Origin: an uncultured Anaerolineaceae bacterium
GTDB lineage: Bacteria; Chloroflexota; Anaerolineae; Anaerolineales; Anaerolineaceae
Length of the DNA: 13,792 nt
Assembly: GCA_937890875.1 (NCBI GenBank)
Contig: CALAEB010000214.1
Location: 1 to 13,792 of the forward strand
Direction: 5' to 3'
Below the pieces are notes generated by a model. That model did not search any database and was not told the DNA's origin. It saw only the letters and a list, made by a program, of their open reading frames with translations. A program made the translations under genes and the position numbers. Below, piece after piece: positions 6,201 through 13,792 of the stretch. The stretch's first letter is position 1; each line of letters starts with the position of its first letter.

Positions 6201-7495
6201 AATTTTACAGCTTCAATATATGCGGAAATCCCCTGCGCCACGTGCTTGGCTTCTTTCATCGCCAGCACCACTGTGGCCGGACGATGCACCACATCACCGC
6301 CGGCGAAAACACCTTTCCGCGTCGTCATCCCATAAGGTCTGTCTTTCACCACAACATAGCCGTCCTGGTCTACATCAATACCGTATGTTGTGGAAACAAT
6401 GCGGTTGGCAGGCTGGGAGCCGACCGCCAGAAAAACTTTTTTGGTGGGGATAATTTTTTCTTCACCTTCCGTCAGGACTTTCACTCCGGTCAGTTGCCCG
6501 TCTTCACCGAGATAGGCAGTCGGGCTGGTTTTCCAAACAAATTTCACTCCCTCAGCTACCGCCGCGTCATATTCAGCCCTCAGCGCCGGTGCGCCGGCTT
6601 CATCCCCCCGATACATCACGGTCACGGTTTCCGCACCCAGCCTTATCGCGGTGCGCGCGGCGTCCATCCCGACGTTACCCGCCCCGATGATGATCACATC
6701 CTCGCCTTTTTGAATCGGCACTTCTTCACGGCTCAATTGGCCGCTGGTATACAGATAATGCATCCGCAGAAGATAGGAGGAATGGATCACGCCGTCCAAG
6801 TCTTTCCCCGGAATATCCAGCATTTTCGGCCTTGCCGTGCCGGAACCGATGAACATTGCGTCATATCCATCCGCAAACAGCTCGTCCACGGTAATGGTTT
6901 CGCCTATAATGCAATTATTGACAAAAACGACCCCCATCATTTCAATCCGGGCGATCTCTCTCCGGACAACTTCCTTCGGCAGCCGGAAAGACGGAATTCC
7001 GTATAGCAACACACCGCCCGGTTCCGGCATCGCTTCGTATACCGTAACTTTATATCCGATCTTTGCCAGATCTCCGGCCACCGTCAGGCCCGCAGGTCCG
7101 GAACCGATCACGGCGACTTTGCCATGCGTTTTCTGCGGGACTTTATCCAGCGGGATTTCCATTTCAAAAGTAAAATCCGCGATAAACTGCTCCAATTTCC
7201 CGACTTTGATGCCTTTTCCGGCCTTGTGCATGATGCAGTGCCCTTCACACTGCAATTCATGGGCGCAGACCCGGCCGCAAACCGCCGGCAAATTACTTTT
7301 CCGCGCGATAATCTCTCTCGCCTCACCGATATTTCCGCGTCCCAGCGCGGCAATAAATTCCGGAATATCGTTGGAAATGGGGCAGCCTGTCACACATTTC
7401 GGACTTTTGCAGTTCAGGCATCGATTCGCCTCTGCAATTGCGTCTTTTACGCTCAGGCTCTCACTTCTTCCGGGAAACAAAAAACGATCATCCAT
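6191..7495 (-). CDS. Glutamate-synthase small-subunit-like NAD(P)H oxidoreductase (GltA/NfnB family)
   Basis: This 434-residue flavoprotein carries two N-terminal cysteine clusters expected to bind 4Fe-4S centres: C26-x2-C29-x4-C34-x3-C38-P and C73-x3-C77-x5-C83-x3-C87. An FAD-binding Rossmann motif (VAVIGSGPAGLTVAG, from about residue 127) follows, then an NAD(P) site (IIIGAGNVGMDAARTA), and GGD near the C-terminus (FAGGDVVHRPATVVLAM), the second FAD contact. This architecture is shared by the glutamate synthase beta subunit, archaeal-type GltA, NfnB and sulfide dehydrogenase SudA. No partner (GltB large subunit or NfnA) is in the window, so its electron partner is unknown. After the NAD(P) motif many relatives have an Arg-rich YRRS segment; here it reads YRGDEAGAPA. 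The ATG at 7493-7495 is preceded by AAAGGAAG. It is convergent with the amidohydrolase, 21 bases away. Confidence 0.9.
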   Translation of the reverse strand: MDDRFLFPGRSESLSVKDAIAEANRCLNCKSPKCVTGCPISNDIPEFIAALGRGNIGEAREIIARKSNLPAVCGRVCAHELQCEGHCIMHKAGKGIKVGKLEQFIADFTFEMEIPLDKVPQKTHGKVAVIGSGPAGLTVAGDLAKIGYKVTVYEAMPEPGGVLLYGIPSFRLPKEVVRREIARIEMMGVVFVNNCIIGETITVDELFADGYDAMFIGSGTARPKMLDIPGKDLDGVIHSSYLLRMHYLYTSGQLSREEVPIQKGEDVIIIGAGNVGMDAARTAIRLGAETVTVMYRGDEAGAPALRAEYDAAVAEGVKFVWKTSPTAYLGEDGQLTGVKVLTEGEEKIIPTKKVFLAVGSQPANRIVSTTYGIDVDQDGYVVVKDRPYGMTTRKGVFAGGDVVHRPATVVLAMKEAKHVAQGISAYIEAVKLLA

Positions 7496-7619
7496 CCGTC
7501 TTTCTTCCTTTCAGCATAGGATTAGGATTCGTTATGAAAAAAGTATGATGGCATTTGGAATGCCAATTCACTAATTTACGTCTTGTGGGTGCCCGTTTCG
7601 GCATTTTTTGTATCTTAAA

Positions 7620-7636
7620 TATCATTATTAATGATA
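7620..7636. promoter_or_regulatory. Perfect 17-base palindrome, possible operator
   Basis: TATCATTA-T-TAATGATA is an 8-1-8 perfect inverted repeat about 125 bases upstream of the oxidoreductase start. Its size suits a dimeric repressor site. It resembles AT-rich metal-regulator boxes in style but does not match the Fur 7-1-7 or PerR patterns in half-site order. In AT-rich DNA such a palindrome can also arise by chance. Confidence 0.3.
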
Positions 7637-7858
7637 ACGCATTTTTTAACAGATCACGGATTTTTTATCAACGATTCGAATATGGAAAAAATTCTCATAG
7701 TTCAAATCACGTTTTTGGGCATAGATTTCCAGCAATTCGAAATACGAAGGGGGTTCCGTTGTTTTATCCGGAAGGATTTTCAAATTTTAAATCCCTGACG
7801 GATTCCTCAAAATTCGAAATTGAGTTGGAGTATCAAAAAAATAACAGGAGATAGGAGC

Positions 7859-7906
7859 AAAAAGGAACTTACGGCTGCGGGATTAATTCTAAAATCATGG
7901 CGCAGC
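7859..7906 (-). terminator. Weak candidate terminator after rlmB
   Basis: On the minus strand GCTGCG (7906-7901) and CGCAGC (7879-7874) flank a 21-base loop with a further GATT/AATC pairing. A five-T run (7863-7859) follows only after about 10 bases, so the match to a canonical intrinsic terminator is poor. It starts 4 bases past the rlmB stop. Confidence 0.3.
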
Positions 7907-7910
7907 GAAT

Positions 7911-8660
7911 TCAATCCGGCGATGATTGCTGGCGATGTTCAATATACGAGAGATAAATCACGATCGAACCGGCCACGGCCGCGTTTAACGATTCAATCTT
8001 CCCTCTCATCGGCAGCCGAATAATTTCATCGCATTGCCTGCGGGTCAGGTTCCTCAGACCATCCCCCTCGCTGCCGACCACAATCGCCAGTTTGCCGCCC
8101 AGCCGTTTCGGTTCCACCATTTTGGAATCAGCTCCGCCATCCAGGCCGACCACCCAGACGTCCCGGTCATGCAGTTCGTTGATCGCCTGTCCCAGATTCA
8201 TCGAAGCGACCAGCATATGCTCTGTCGCCCCGACCGACGCATGGACAACAGCCGGCGTAACTCCCGCGGATCTGGCCAGAGGAATGACGATGCCATGTAT
8301 TCCGGCCGCTTCAGCACTGCGGATCAGCGTGCCCAGATTTTGCGGGTTCTGCAGCACATCCAGCAGTAGAACAAACAAGGGCTCGTTTTTCTCATCCGCA
8401 CGGGAAAAAATATCCGGCAAATCCGCATAAGGATAGCCGCTGACCTCTAACGCCACCCCCTGATGGTTTTCGTTCAGTGAGTCCAGCTGTTTGCGGCGAA
8501 CAAAAGCCGGCGTAAGCTTCCGCTTGCCGGCCAATTCCACAATTTCAGCCAGTTTTTCTTTGATCTCCGCACTGTCCGCGACCAGCAAACGAAAAACATC
8601 CCGGCGCCGGGCGGCAAGCACTTCATAGACCGCGTTCCGGCACGTGATCCACTCTTTCAC
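7911..8660 (-). CDS. rlmB: 23S rRNA/tRNA 2'-O-ribose methyltransferase, RlmB/TrmH (SpoU) family
   Basis: This 249-residue enzyme transfers a methyl group from S-adenosylmethionine to the 2'-OH of a guanosine, most likely G2251 of 23S rRNA. The N-terminal RNA-binding domain begins with the CRNAVYEVL signature typical of RlmB. The knotted SPOUT catalytic domain shows all three motifs: NPQNLGTLIRSAEAAG (residues 105-120), IVVGSEGDGLRNLTRRQCD (193-211) and RLPMRGKIESLNAAVAGSIV (215-234). Length fits the family. The start is GTG at 8660-8658, only 4 bases after the cysS stop, and no strong ribosome site is seen, so coupling to cysS translation is likely. The position after cysS is a conserved arrangement (B. 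subtilis cysS-mrnC-yacO). Related YacO/TrmH proteins may modify other positions, so the exact target is inferred. Confidence 0.9.
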   Translation of the reverse strand: MKEWITCRNAVYEVLAARRRDVFRLLVADSAEIKEKLAEIVELAGKRKLTPAFVRRKQLDSLNENHQGVALEVSGYPYADLPDIFSRADEKNEPLFVLLLDVLQNPQNLGTLIRSAEAAGIHGIVIPLARSAGVTPAVVHASVGATEHMLVASMNLGQAINELHDRDVWVVGLDGGADSKMVEPKRLGGKLAIVVGSEGDGLRNLTRRQCDEIIRLPMRGKIESLNAAVAGSIVIYLSYIEHRQQSSPD

Positions 8661-8664
8661 AGCG

Positions 8665-10080
8665 TTATCCGTTCTTGCCCCAGTGCCAGACCGTGCCTTC
8701 TTTGGAGTCTTCCAGAATCACACCCTGAGCGGCTAACTGGTCGCGGATCTGGTCCGCCAGCGCCCAGTTCTTTAACTTCCGCAGTTCAAGGCGCAAATCA
8801 ACCAGCATCTGAACAAACGGATCAGCCGCTTTTCGACTGCCGGAATCTTCCCCGTCCGTCAGCGTCAATCCGAACACATCTGTCAATTCCCGCAGCAATT
8901 CCTGACCCGGCAGCAGCTCTTCCGCAGTTGCGCCTTCGTCACGAGAATAATTGATTACGCGGATCAGTTCAAAAATTTGGCCCAGCGCACCGGCGGAATT
9001 AAAATCGTCATCCATCGCATTGGTAAACCCTACCCGCGTCAGCGCAATCTGAGACGCCAAAGCATCCAGGACTTCCCGGGATGCGCCGGCCGCGCTTGCC
9101 TCCGCCGGACGCAGACCAAATCGAATCCGTTCCAGCGCTTTTTCCGCCTGGGATAAAACATCTTCGTTGAAAATGATCGGATTGCGATAGGCCGAGTTCA
9201 GAATCAGATAACGGAAAGCGTCCGCACTGTGCTGAGTCAGGAATTCATCAATACTGATAATATTCCCGATCGATTTTGACATTTTTTCGCCGCGCAGCTG
9301 GAGCATCCCGTTATGCACCCAGTATCGCGCGAAACGTTTCCCGGTCAGCGATTCACTCTGCGCAATTTCATTTTCATGATGTGGAAAGATCAGGTCATTC
9401 CCGCCGCCGTGAATATCGATGGATTCCCCGAAATAATGCAGATTCATCGCCGAACATTCGATATGCCAGCCCGGACGTCCCGGACCCCATGGGCTTTCCC
9501 AGGCCGGTTCTCCCGCCTTCGCGCTTTTCCATAAAGCAAAGTCCATCGGGTCTTCTTTCCGGTCGTCCGCTTCTTTCCGCACGCCTACACGCATATCATC
9601 CAGATTTCTTCCGGACAATTTCCCGTAATTCGGATCTTTTCGCACCCGGAAATAAACATCCCCTTCCAACGGATAGGCATATCCTTTGGAAATCAATCCC
9701 TCCACCATCTCGATGATCTGATCGATTTCATGGGAGGCCCGCGGGTTAATTGTCGCCGGTTTGATATTCAGATCCGCCATATTTTTTTCGAAATCTTTAA
9801 TATACCCTTCGGCAAGTTCAAACGGATCTATGTTCATTTCGTTCGCGCGCCGGATGATCTTGTCATCCACATCGGTAAAATTCATGGCGAATTCGACCGT
9901 ATATCCCCGATATTCCAAATAACGGCGGATAATATCAAAAACCAGGGCGGACATTGCGTGCCCGATATGCGCCTTGTTATAGACCGTGGGACCGCAGACA
10001 TACATCTTTACTTTACCCGGTTCCAGGGTCTCAAACGGTTCTTTTTTTCGGGACAGCGTATTATAAATCTGGATGCTCAT
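8665..10080 (-). CDS. cysS: Cysteinyl-tRNA synthetase
   Basis: This 471-residue class I synthetase charges tRNA-Cys with cysteine in the cytoplasm. All hallmarks are present: VCGPTVYN with C29, the HIGH motif at residues 38-41, GWHIECSAM with C209, [12 protein letters not shown] with H234 and E238 (C29, C209, H234 and E238 form the cysteine-recognising zinc site), and EKMSKSIGN at 265-273. The C-terminal helical region, ending in the motif around [17 protein letters not shown], is normal. Length matches the family. Its ATG overlaps the stop of the PIN/TRAM gene (ATGA), indicating coupling, and the rlmB-type gene follows 4 bases after its stop. Confidence 0.97.
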   Translation of the reverse strand: MSIQIYNTLSRKKEPFETLEPGKVKMYVCGPTVYNKAHIGHAMSALVFDIIRRYLEYRGYTVEFAMNFTDVDDKIIRRANEMNIDPFELAEGYIKDFEKNMADLNIKPATINPRASHEIDQIIEMVEGLISKGYAYPLEGDVYFRVRKDPNYGKLSGRNLDDMRVGVRKEADDRKEDPMDFALWKSAKAGEPAWESPWGPGRPGWHIECSAMNLHYFGESIDIHGGGNDLIFPHHENEIAQSESLTGKRFARYWVHNGMLQLRGEKMSKSIGNIISIDEFLTQHSADAFRYLILNSAYRNPIIFNEDVLSQAEKALERIRFGLRPAEASAAGASREVLDALASQIALTRVGFTNAMDDDFNSAGALGQIFELIRVINYSRDEGATAEELLPGQELLRELTDVFGLTLTDGEDSGSRKAADPFVQMLVDLRLELRKLKNWALADQIRDQLAAQGVILEDSKEGTVWHWGKNG

Positions 10081-11162
10081 CGCCTACCTCCTGTTTCTTT
10101 ATCCTGCCGCGCAAAAATCATTCTGCCCGCAGCAGTCTGCAGTATTTTCGTCACCACAACACAAATATCCTGGTTCAGGAAACTCCGCCCGTTTTCGATA
10201 ACGACCATCGTTCCGTCTTCCATATACCCGACGCCCTGATTATGCTCTTTCCCCTCCTGAATCACCTTAATCCAGAAAGTTTCGCCGGGAAGTATGATCG
10301 ATTTTACTGCATTCGCGAGATCATTGACGTTTAATATGGCAACGCCCTGCAAATCCGCCACTTTATTCAGGTTGTAATCGTTGGTCAGAATTTTACAATT
10401 CAACTGGCGCGCCAAAACCACCAGTTTTCCATCGACGTCTTTCACGCCGTCGACTTCAAGGTCACTGATCTTCACTTCGACATTCGGTTCCTTTTGCAGC
10501 TGAGCCAGCACTTCCAGCCCCCGCCGCCCGCGCTGGCGCCGCAGACTATCCTCGGAATCGGCAATATATTGAAGTTCCTGCAAGATAAAACGGGGAATGA
10601 TAATTGTGCCCGGAATAAAACCGGTATGCGCAATTTCCGCAATCCGGCCGTCAATAATTACGCTGGTGTCCAAAAGGACATTTTTCTGTTGCCGGGTAAG
10701 CTCTTCGGATACACGGTGCTTTCTGCCATCCGGGGCCAAATTGGCTAACAGTGAATTAATTTCCTGATATTTTGCGACAGAAATTACAATGCCCAGATAG
10801 CAAAAGACCGCGCTGAGAATGGCGGGCATCAGCCGCCCTAACAGCCCCGGCAGGAAGGACAGCGGAATCGATATCAGCACCGCGCCAACCAGTCCAAGCA
10901 GCAAGCCAAAAAAGCCGGCTGTCAGGCGCGTCACTGAGGTTTTTTTCAGCACCGCGGTCAGTTTCATCAAAGGATAAACCGTAAAAATCGGCGTCAGAAG
11001 ATAACCGAGAATCGCTCCGACCAGGCTGAATATGACTTCCGTTTGAATTTGGCTCCAGTAATTCGTGATAAACGCCGGCGCATACGATTTTCCGATCCAA
11101 TACCCGGCAAAAGCGAATAAAAACAGCCCGATAATCCGAATAACCTGATAACCTTTCGGCAT
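10077..11162 (-). CDS. PIN/TRAM-domain membrane protein (YacL-like putative RNase)
   Basis: This 361-residue protein has four predicted membrane helices (about residues 7-24, 42-60, 83-101 and 110-130), then a PIN nuclease-fold domain and a C-terminal TRAM RNA-binding domain (about 292-351). The PIN acidic set looks complete: D165 ([11 protein letters not shown]), E196 (ILQEL), D242/D244 (KDVDGKL) and D262 (TNDYN), which would hold the Mg/Mn ions. It should be a membrane-anchored ribonuclease of unknown target. The start at 11162 is chosen because GGGAGG lies 4 bases before that ATG; an in-frame ATG at 11219 would add 19 residues but has no such site. It begins the operon with cysS (ATGA overlap) and rlmB. 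In Firmicutes yacL also precedes cysS and rlmB, with disA, ispD, ispF and gltX nearby, which are absent here. Confidence 0.92.
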   Translation of the reverse strand: MPKGYQVIRIIGLFLFAFAGYWIGKSYAPAFITNYWSQIQTEVIFSLVGAILGYLLTPIFTVYPLMKLTAVLKKTSVTRLTAGFFGLLLGLVGAVLISIPLSFLPGLLGRLMPAILSAVFCYLGIVISVAKYQEINSLLANLAPDGRKHRVSEELTRQQKNVLLDTSVIIDGRIAEIAHTGFIPGTIIIPRFILQELQYIADSEDSLRRQRGRRGLEVLAQLQKEPNVEVKISDLEVDGVKDVDGKLVVLARQLNCKILTNDYNLNKVADLQGVAILNVNDLANAVKSIILPGETFWIKVIQEGKEHNQGVGYMEDGTMVVIENGRSFLNQDICVVVTKILQTAAGRMIFARQDKETGGRR

Positions 11163-11631
11163 AATTCCTCCCAATTTCAATTCGAAACGATAATAATAGA
11201 TTCTCTGCCGGAGAACCATTGTTCTGATACAGAGTCTTGTAAAAGACGATCCTGCTGTCAGTTTCCGCCGGAAAACACAAACCCCGGGCAGAAAAACAAT
11301 AAACGGGGAGAAAAATCGAACTTTTTATCAGAAAGAAAGAATGAAACAACGAATAGATTAAGAATAATAGCTCAAAAATTATTGTGTTTTATTTTTCTGT
11401 ATTCGATATTCCGCCAGCATTCCCCGCATCTGCAGCAATCTGGATGATGATCGTCGATTTTAAGCGCAACCATAATGCACCGTTCATCATAAAAACCAGG
11501 AAAGGCGCAAACAACTTCTCTCTTTCAAAATCCAAATTGCTTCTGTAATAGTATTCTATCGTTTTCAATCATATATCGCAGGTATACGATGGATGATTTC
11601 ATAGTGACATTCTTCTTAAAAAACATCTTTT
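11163..11631. other. Intergenic region between the MFS gene and the PIN/TRAM operon
   Basis: About 470 AT-rich bases with no supported gene. The promoter of the minus-strand PIN/TRAM-cysS-rlmB operon should be here, but no convincing -35/-10 pair is visible. The only structure of note is the weak hairpin at 11272-11308. Confidence 0.5.
11272..11308 (-). terminator. Weak candidate terminator or attenuator upstream of the PIN/TRAM operon
   Basis: On the minus strand CCCCG (11308-11304) pairs with CGGGG (11286-11282) around a 17-base loop and is followed by TTTGTGTTTT. It could end read-through from the MFS gene. The stem is only 5 pairs, so support is limited. Confidence 0.3.
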
Positions 11632-12882
11632 TCACGATAGCGGTCCAGATTCGCTCAAGCCGGTAAGCCGGCTGGTATGTTTGTTGAATCTGTAAAGCAC
11701 GCTAAAACCGACCGCAGCGATCAGACAGCATAACGCGCCATTAATCCAGATCGATTGGGGGAAAAACCGGTCATAAAGATACCCGGCAAAAGCCGGGCCG
11801 ATGCCATATCCCACAGGTTGAGCCAGGCTCATGATACTCATATACCGGCCTCTTGCATCAGCCGGGGATAGCCTTGCCGTCAGCGCAGACATGGTCGGCG
11901 TCATAATGACTTCCCCGACAGTCAGAACCGCCATACAAACGCAATACCACAGGACGCTCGGGATCAGGGCATAACTGCCAATCCCGACCATATAAAATAA
12001 CGCGGAAAACACCATCGTTTTAAACGGATGAACCTGTCTGGTGAGCCGCATCGCGGGCAGTTGGAGAAATACGCACAGCAGCGCGTTTACCGTAAACACA
12101 TAACTGACCTGATTCTCCATAAAGCCATAGGTTTCGCGGCTATAGAGTGACAACAGATTAAAAACGACCGAGGAACCCATAAAAATCACGCTCATCATCA
12201 GAATGGACACAATAAATGTTTTATCCCGAAAAACAACAGCATAACTCGTCCGGATATTTTTCCCGCCGGTCTCCGATTGGTGACCCGGGATTAACGTCTC
12301 TTTAATTGTCAGCAGTGAGATGACGAAAGAAATCGCATAACCGACAGCCGCAGCATAAAAAATCAGCCCATAGGAATGCGCGGCTAAAATCCCGCCGACA
12401 ATCGGCCCGACGGCAAAACCGGCATTATACATCATCCGCAGCAGCGAATAAGCGTCCAAATGGTCGTCCGGATGGATCAGATCGGCAATCATTGCGTTCG
12501 ATCCTACCGGATAAAAAAGATCCAGCGCACCCCAGACCGCCATCAGCAGCGCAAACTGCCAAAGAGAAGTTGCCGAATACATCAGGAAATAATAACAGGC
12601 ACCGCCTAAAAGCGAGGCAAGCATCAATCCTCTGCGCCCGATCCGATCCGCGAAATTCCCCGCAACAAAAGAAGCCAGAATTCCGGAAAAGGATTTTAAT
12701 GAGATCAGCAAGGTTGTCACGCGTAAAGGCAGGTCAAGCCGTTCCCGTAAAAATATATTCAAATAAGGCCAGGCCATGGAAGAACCGATCGAGAAAATCA
12801 ATGATCCTGCCAGAATAACCCAAAACTGGACCGGAAATTTCCGAAACTTATAGGTTGCGCTCTGAAAAAAATTTTTCTCCAT
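11632..12882 (-). CDS. Major facilitator superfamily transporter
   Basis: This 416-residue protein has the length and hydrophobic periodicity of a 12-helix MFS carrier. The cytoplasmic loop between helices 2 and 3 carries motif A (GNFADRIGRRGLM), and helix 5 carries a GPIVGG segment of the motif C (antiporter) type, which points towards drug or metabolite efflux rather than sugar uptake. The second half has the TRQVHPFKTMVFSA and SPADARGRYMSIMS segments typical of the DHA1/multidrug group. The ATG at 12880-12882 has AAAGGA 5 bases upstream. The gene is divergent from metG and separated from the next minus-strand operon by about 470 bases, so it is probably monocistronic. The substrate cannot be inferred. 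Confidence 0.9.
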   Translation of the reverse strand: MEKNFFQSATYKFRKFPVQFWVILAGSLIFSIGSSMAWPYLNIFLRERLDLPLRVTTLLISLKSFSGILASFVAGNFADRIGRRGLMLASLLGGACYYFLMYSATSLWQFALLMAVWGALDLFYPVGSNAMIADLIHPDDHLDAYSLLRMMYNAGFAVGPIVGGILAAHSYGLIFYAAAVGYAISFVISLLTIKETLIPGHQSETGGKNIRTSYAVVFRDKTFIVSILMMSVIFMGSSVVFNLLSLYSRETYGFMENQVSYVFTVNALLCVFLQLPAMRLTRQVHPFKTMVFSALFYMVGIGSYALIPSVLWYCVCMAVLTVGEVIMTPTMSALTARLSPADARGRYMSIMSLAQPVGYGIGPAFAGYLYDRFFPQSIWINGALCCLIAAVGFSVLYRFNKHTSRLTGLSESGPLS

Positions 12883-13101
12883 GTTTATCCTTTTACAGAC
12901 TACCGCATGAAACTCATACTTAGTTTATCATAATCAGGGTTTACGAAAGCAGCACGGAACGGTGGCCGGCAATCACCCATATCGGTCTGTGTATCAAAAG
13001 GAGCGAACACTCGAAAAAGGGGCTTTCTGTTGTTTAAAAAGAACCTGCAGATTCCGAACAGCTGTCGAATTGCCGTACCATCACGTTTCCTCGGACAAAT
13101 A

Positions 13102-13110
13102 TGATAGAAT
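13102..13110 (+). promoter_or_regulatory. Candidate extended -10 of the metG promoter
   Basis: TGATAGAAT matches the extended -10 pattern (TG, one base, then TAGAAT at 5 of 6). It lies about 67 bases before the metG ATG. The -35 region is poor, which is common for extended -10 promoters. The competing TATAAT at 13133-13138 would put the start inside the hairpin region. Confidence 0.4.
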
Positions 13111-13116
13111 TCTTTT

Positions 13117-13149
13117 TTGTAATCCGCAAACTTATAATGCGGATTACAA
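13117..13149. repeat. Perfect 12-bp inverted repeat in the metG leader
   Basis: TTGTAATCCGCA (13117-13128) pairs perfectly with TGCGGATTACAA (13138-13149) around a 9-base loop, AACTTATAA. It ends 27 bases before the metG start. No T run follows on the plus strand, so it is not a terminator. It is either an operator overlapping the TATAAT at 13133-13138 or an RNA hairpin in the 5' leader. Confidence 0.65.
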
Positions 13150-13176
13150 GATTCTGTCCGGAAACAGGGGTACATT

Positions 13177-13792
13177 ATGAAAGAACATGTTCTCGTCACT
13201 GGCGCATGGCCTTATGCTAATGCTTATATTCATGTAGGAAATCTTACCGGCGCTTATCTTCCGGCTGATATTTTCACGCGCTACCAGCGGCTGAAAGGAC
13301 GGGAAACACTCCTCGTATCCGGTTCCGACGCCCACGGAACCCCGATTACCGTCCGTGCGGACGCTGAAAATACAACGTCAGAAGCTGTCTATAAAAAATT
13401 CCATGAATCTTTTCTGGACATACAGCAAAAAGTCGGGATCACATATAACCTCTTCAGCAGCACCCATACCGAAAATCATTTCAAAGTATCTCAGAACGTT
13501 TTTCTCGCGTTAAAAGAGAACGGTTATCTGTACCAGTCCAGTGAAAAACAATGGTTTGCGCCTTCCCAGCAGAAATTCCTCCCGGACCGCTATGTTGAGG
13601 GGACCTGTTATATCTGCGGTTATGAAAATGCCAGAGGCGACCAATGTGACAAATGCGGGAATTTGCTTGACCCCGAGAAATTGATTAATCCGCGTTCGAA
13701 AATTGACGGATCAATCCCGATCCTGAAAGAGACGGAGCACTATTACCTTGACCTGGGAAAACTTCAGGACAACGTTGTCGAGTTCTTAAAAT
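13177..13792 (+). CDS. metG: Methionyl-tRNA synthetase, N-terminal part (3' end outside window)
   Basis: The first 205 codons of MetRS are present; the frame is open at the window end. The class I catalytic start is clear: VTGAWPYANAYIHVGNLTGA, where HVGN (residues 19-22) occupies the HIGH position, then YLPADIFTRYQRLKG and SGSDAHGTPI, typical of MetRS. A zinc knuckle in the connective-peptide region has C144-x2-C147-x9-C157-x2-C160. The enzyme charges tRNA-Met, including the initiator. The ATG at 13177 is supported by AGGGG (13166-13170) 6 bases upstream. The KMSKS loop and anticodon-binding domain lie outside the window. It is divergent from the MFS gene and preceded by a strong hairpin. 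Confidence 0.96.
   Translation, partial: MKEHVLVTGAWPYANAYIHVGNLTGAYLPADIFTRYQRLKGRETLLVSGSDAHGTPITVRADAENTTSEAVYKKFHESFLDIQQKVGITYNLFSSTHTENHFKVSQNVFLALKENGYLYQSSEKQWFAPSQQKFLPDRYVEGTCYICGYENARGDQCDKCGNLLDPEKLINPRSKIDGSIPILKETEHYYLDLGKLQDNVVEFLK

Larger units (their letters stand above)
7496..7910. other. AT-rich intergenic region between rlmB and the oxidoreductase
   Basis: About 415 bases with no believable gene. It holds repeated TTCGAA-centred words (around 7674, 7736 and 7812), several T or A runs, the palindrome at 7620-7636, and a possible weak terminator near the rlmB end. The promoter of the minus-strand oxidoreductase should lie here, but I found no clear -35/-10 pair. Confidence 0.5.
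12883..13176. other. Divergent intergenic region between the MFS gene and metG
   Basis: 294 bases hold the two divergent promoters. For metG there are two candidate -10 elements: an extended TGATAGAAT at 13102-13110 and TATAAT at 13133-13138. Neither has a good -35 (best guesses fall in CACGTT and TTCTTT). For the MFS gene, TATGAT on the minus strand at 12932-12927 is possible. Open frames across this space are not protein-like. Confidence 0.45.

Noticed and set aside
6242..7574. Long plus-strand open frames opposite the oxidoreductase
   Set aside because: They are antisense shadows of a well-supported gene with Fe-S and FAD motifs.
7670..7820. Repeated TTCGAA words as a possible tRNA T-loop or structured repeat array
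   Set aside because: No cloverleaf arms fit around them, spacing is irregular, and the words are short enough for AT-rich chance.
7555..7854. 99-codon plus-strand frame in the AT-rich gap
   Set aside because: Aromatic/Asn-rich composition typical of translated AT-rich spacer, no ribosome site, no known domain.
10756..11349. 197-codon minus-strand frame overlapping the PIN/TRAM gene
   Set aside because: A different frame of the same strand over the membrane part of YacL; its residues show no domain and it is a frame shadow.
12900..13199. Open frames on both strands in the MFS-metG gap
   Set aside because: They cover promoters and the metG leader hairpin, lack ribosome sites and are not protein-like.

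Overview
The window holds ten protein-coding genes, two of them cut by the window edges. There is no sign of a mobile element, CRISPR array, tRNA or rRNA. The base composition is fairly balanced, with AT-rich intergenic gaps. The housekeeping cluster (PIN/TRAM membrane protein, CysS, RlmB-type methyltransferase) and the type of MetRS suggest a free-living bacterium that scavenges peptides or amino-acid derivatives. My best guess is an anaerobic Chloroflexota (Anaerolineae-like) or a Firmicutes-like lineage. That is a family-resemblance inference and could not be tested here.

Region 1 (1-6169, plus strand) is a catabolic uptake block. It starts with the C-terminal part of an M20 metallopeptidase/amidohydrolase. 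After a 530-base gap comes a secreted SBP_bac_5 binding protein and two DppB/DppC-type permeases, then an amidohydrolase of the YtcJ-like (amidohydrolase 3) group. The likely logic is that an amide- or peptide-containing compound is bound outside, imported, then hydrolysed by the amidohydrolase and the M20 enzyme. No ATP-binding subunit lies in the window. The gap before the binding protein has a near-consensus promoter (TTGACG, 16 bases, TATAAT) and then a leader of about 230 bases. In that leader a 12-bp long-range stem and an intrinsic terminator compete for the same bases. This is the architecture of a transcription-attenuating riboswitch or leader RNA, and it is the most interesting signal in the window.

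Region 2 (6191-7495, minus strand) is a stand-alone glutamate-synthase-small-subunit-like flavoprotein (GltA/NfnB family), convergent with the amidohydrolase and separated from it by only 21 bases. An AT-rich 415-base gap follows, with a perfect 17-base palindrome.

Region 3 (7911-11162, minus strand) is a tight operon read as PIN/TRAM membrane protein, cysS, then rlmB. The first two overlap by ATGA and the last two are 4 bases apart. It is a condensed version of the yacL...cysS...rlmB order known in Firmicutes.

Region 4 (11632-13792) has a 12-TM MFS transporter on the minus strand and, divergent from it, the first 205 codons of methionyl-tRNA synthetase. A perfect 12-bp inverted repeat sits in the metG leader.
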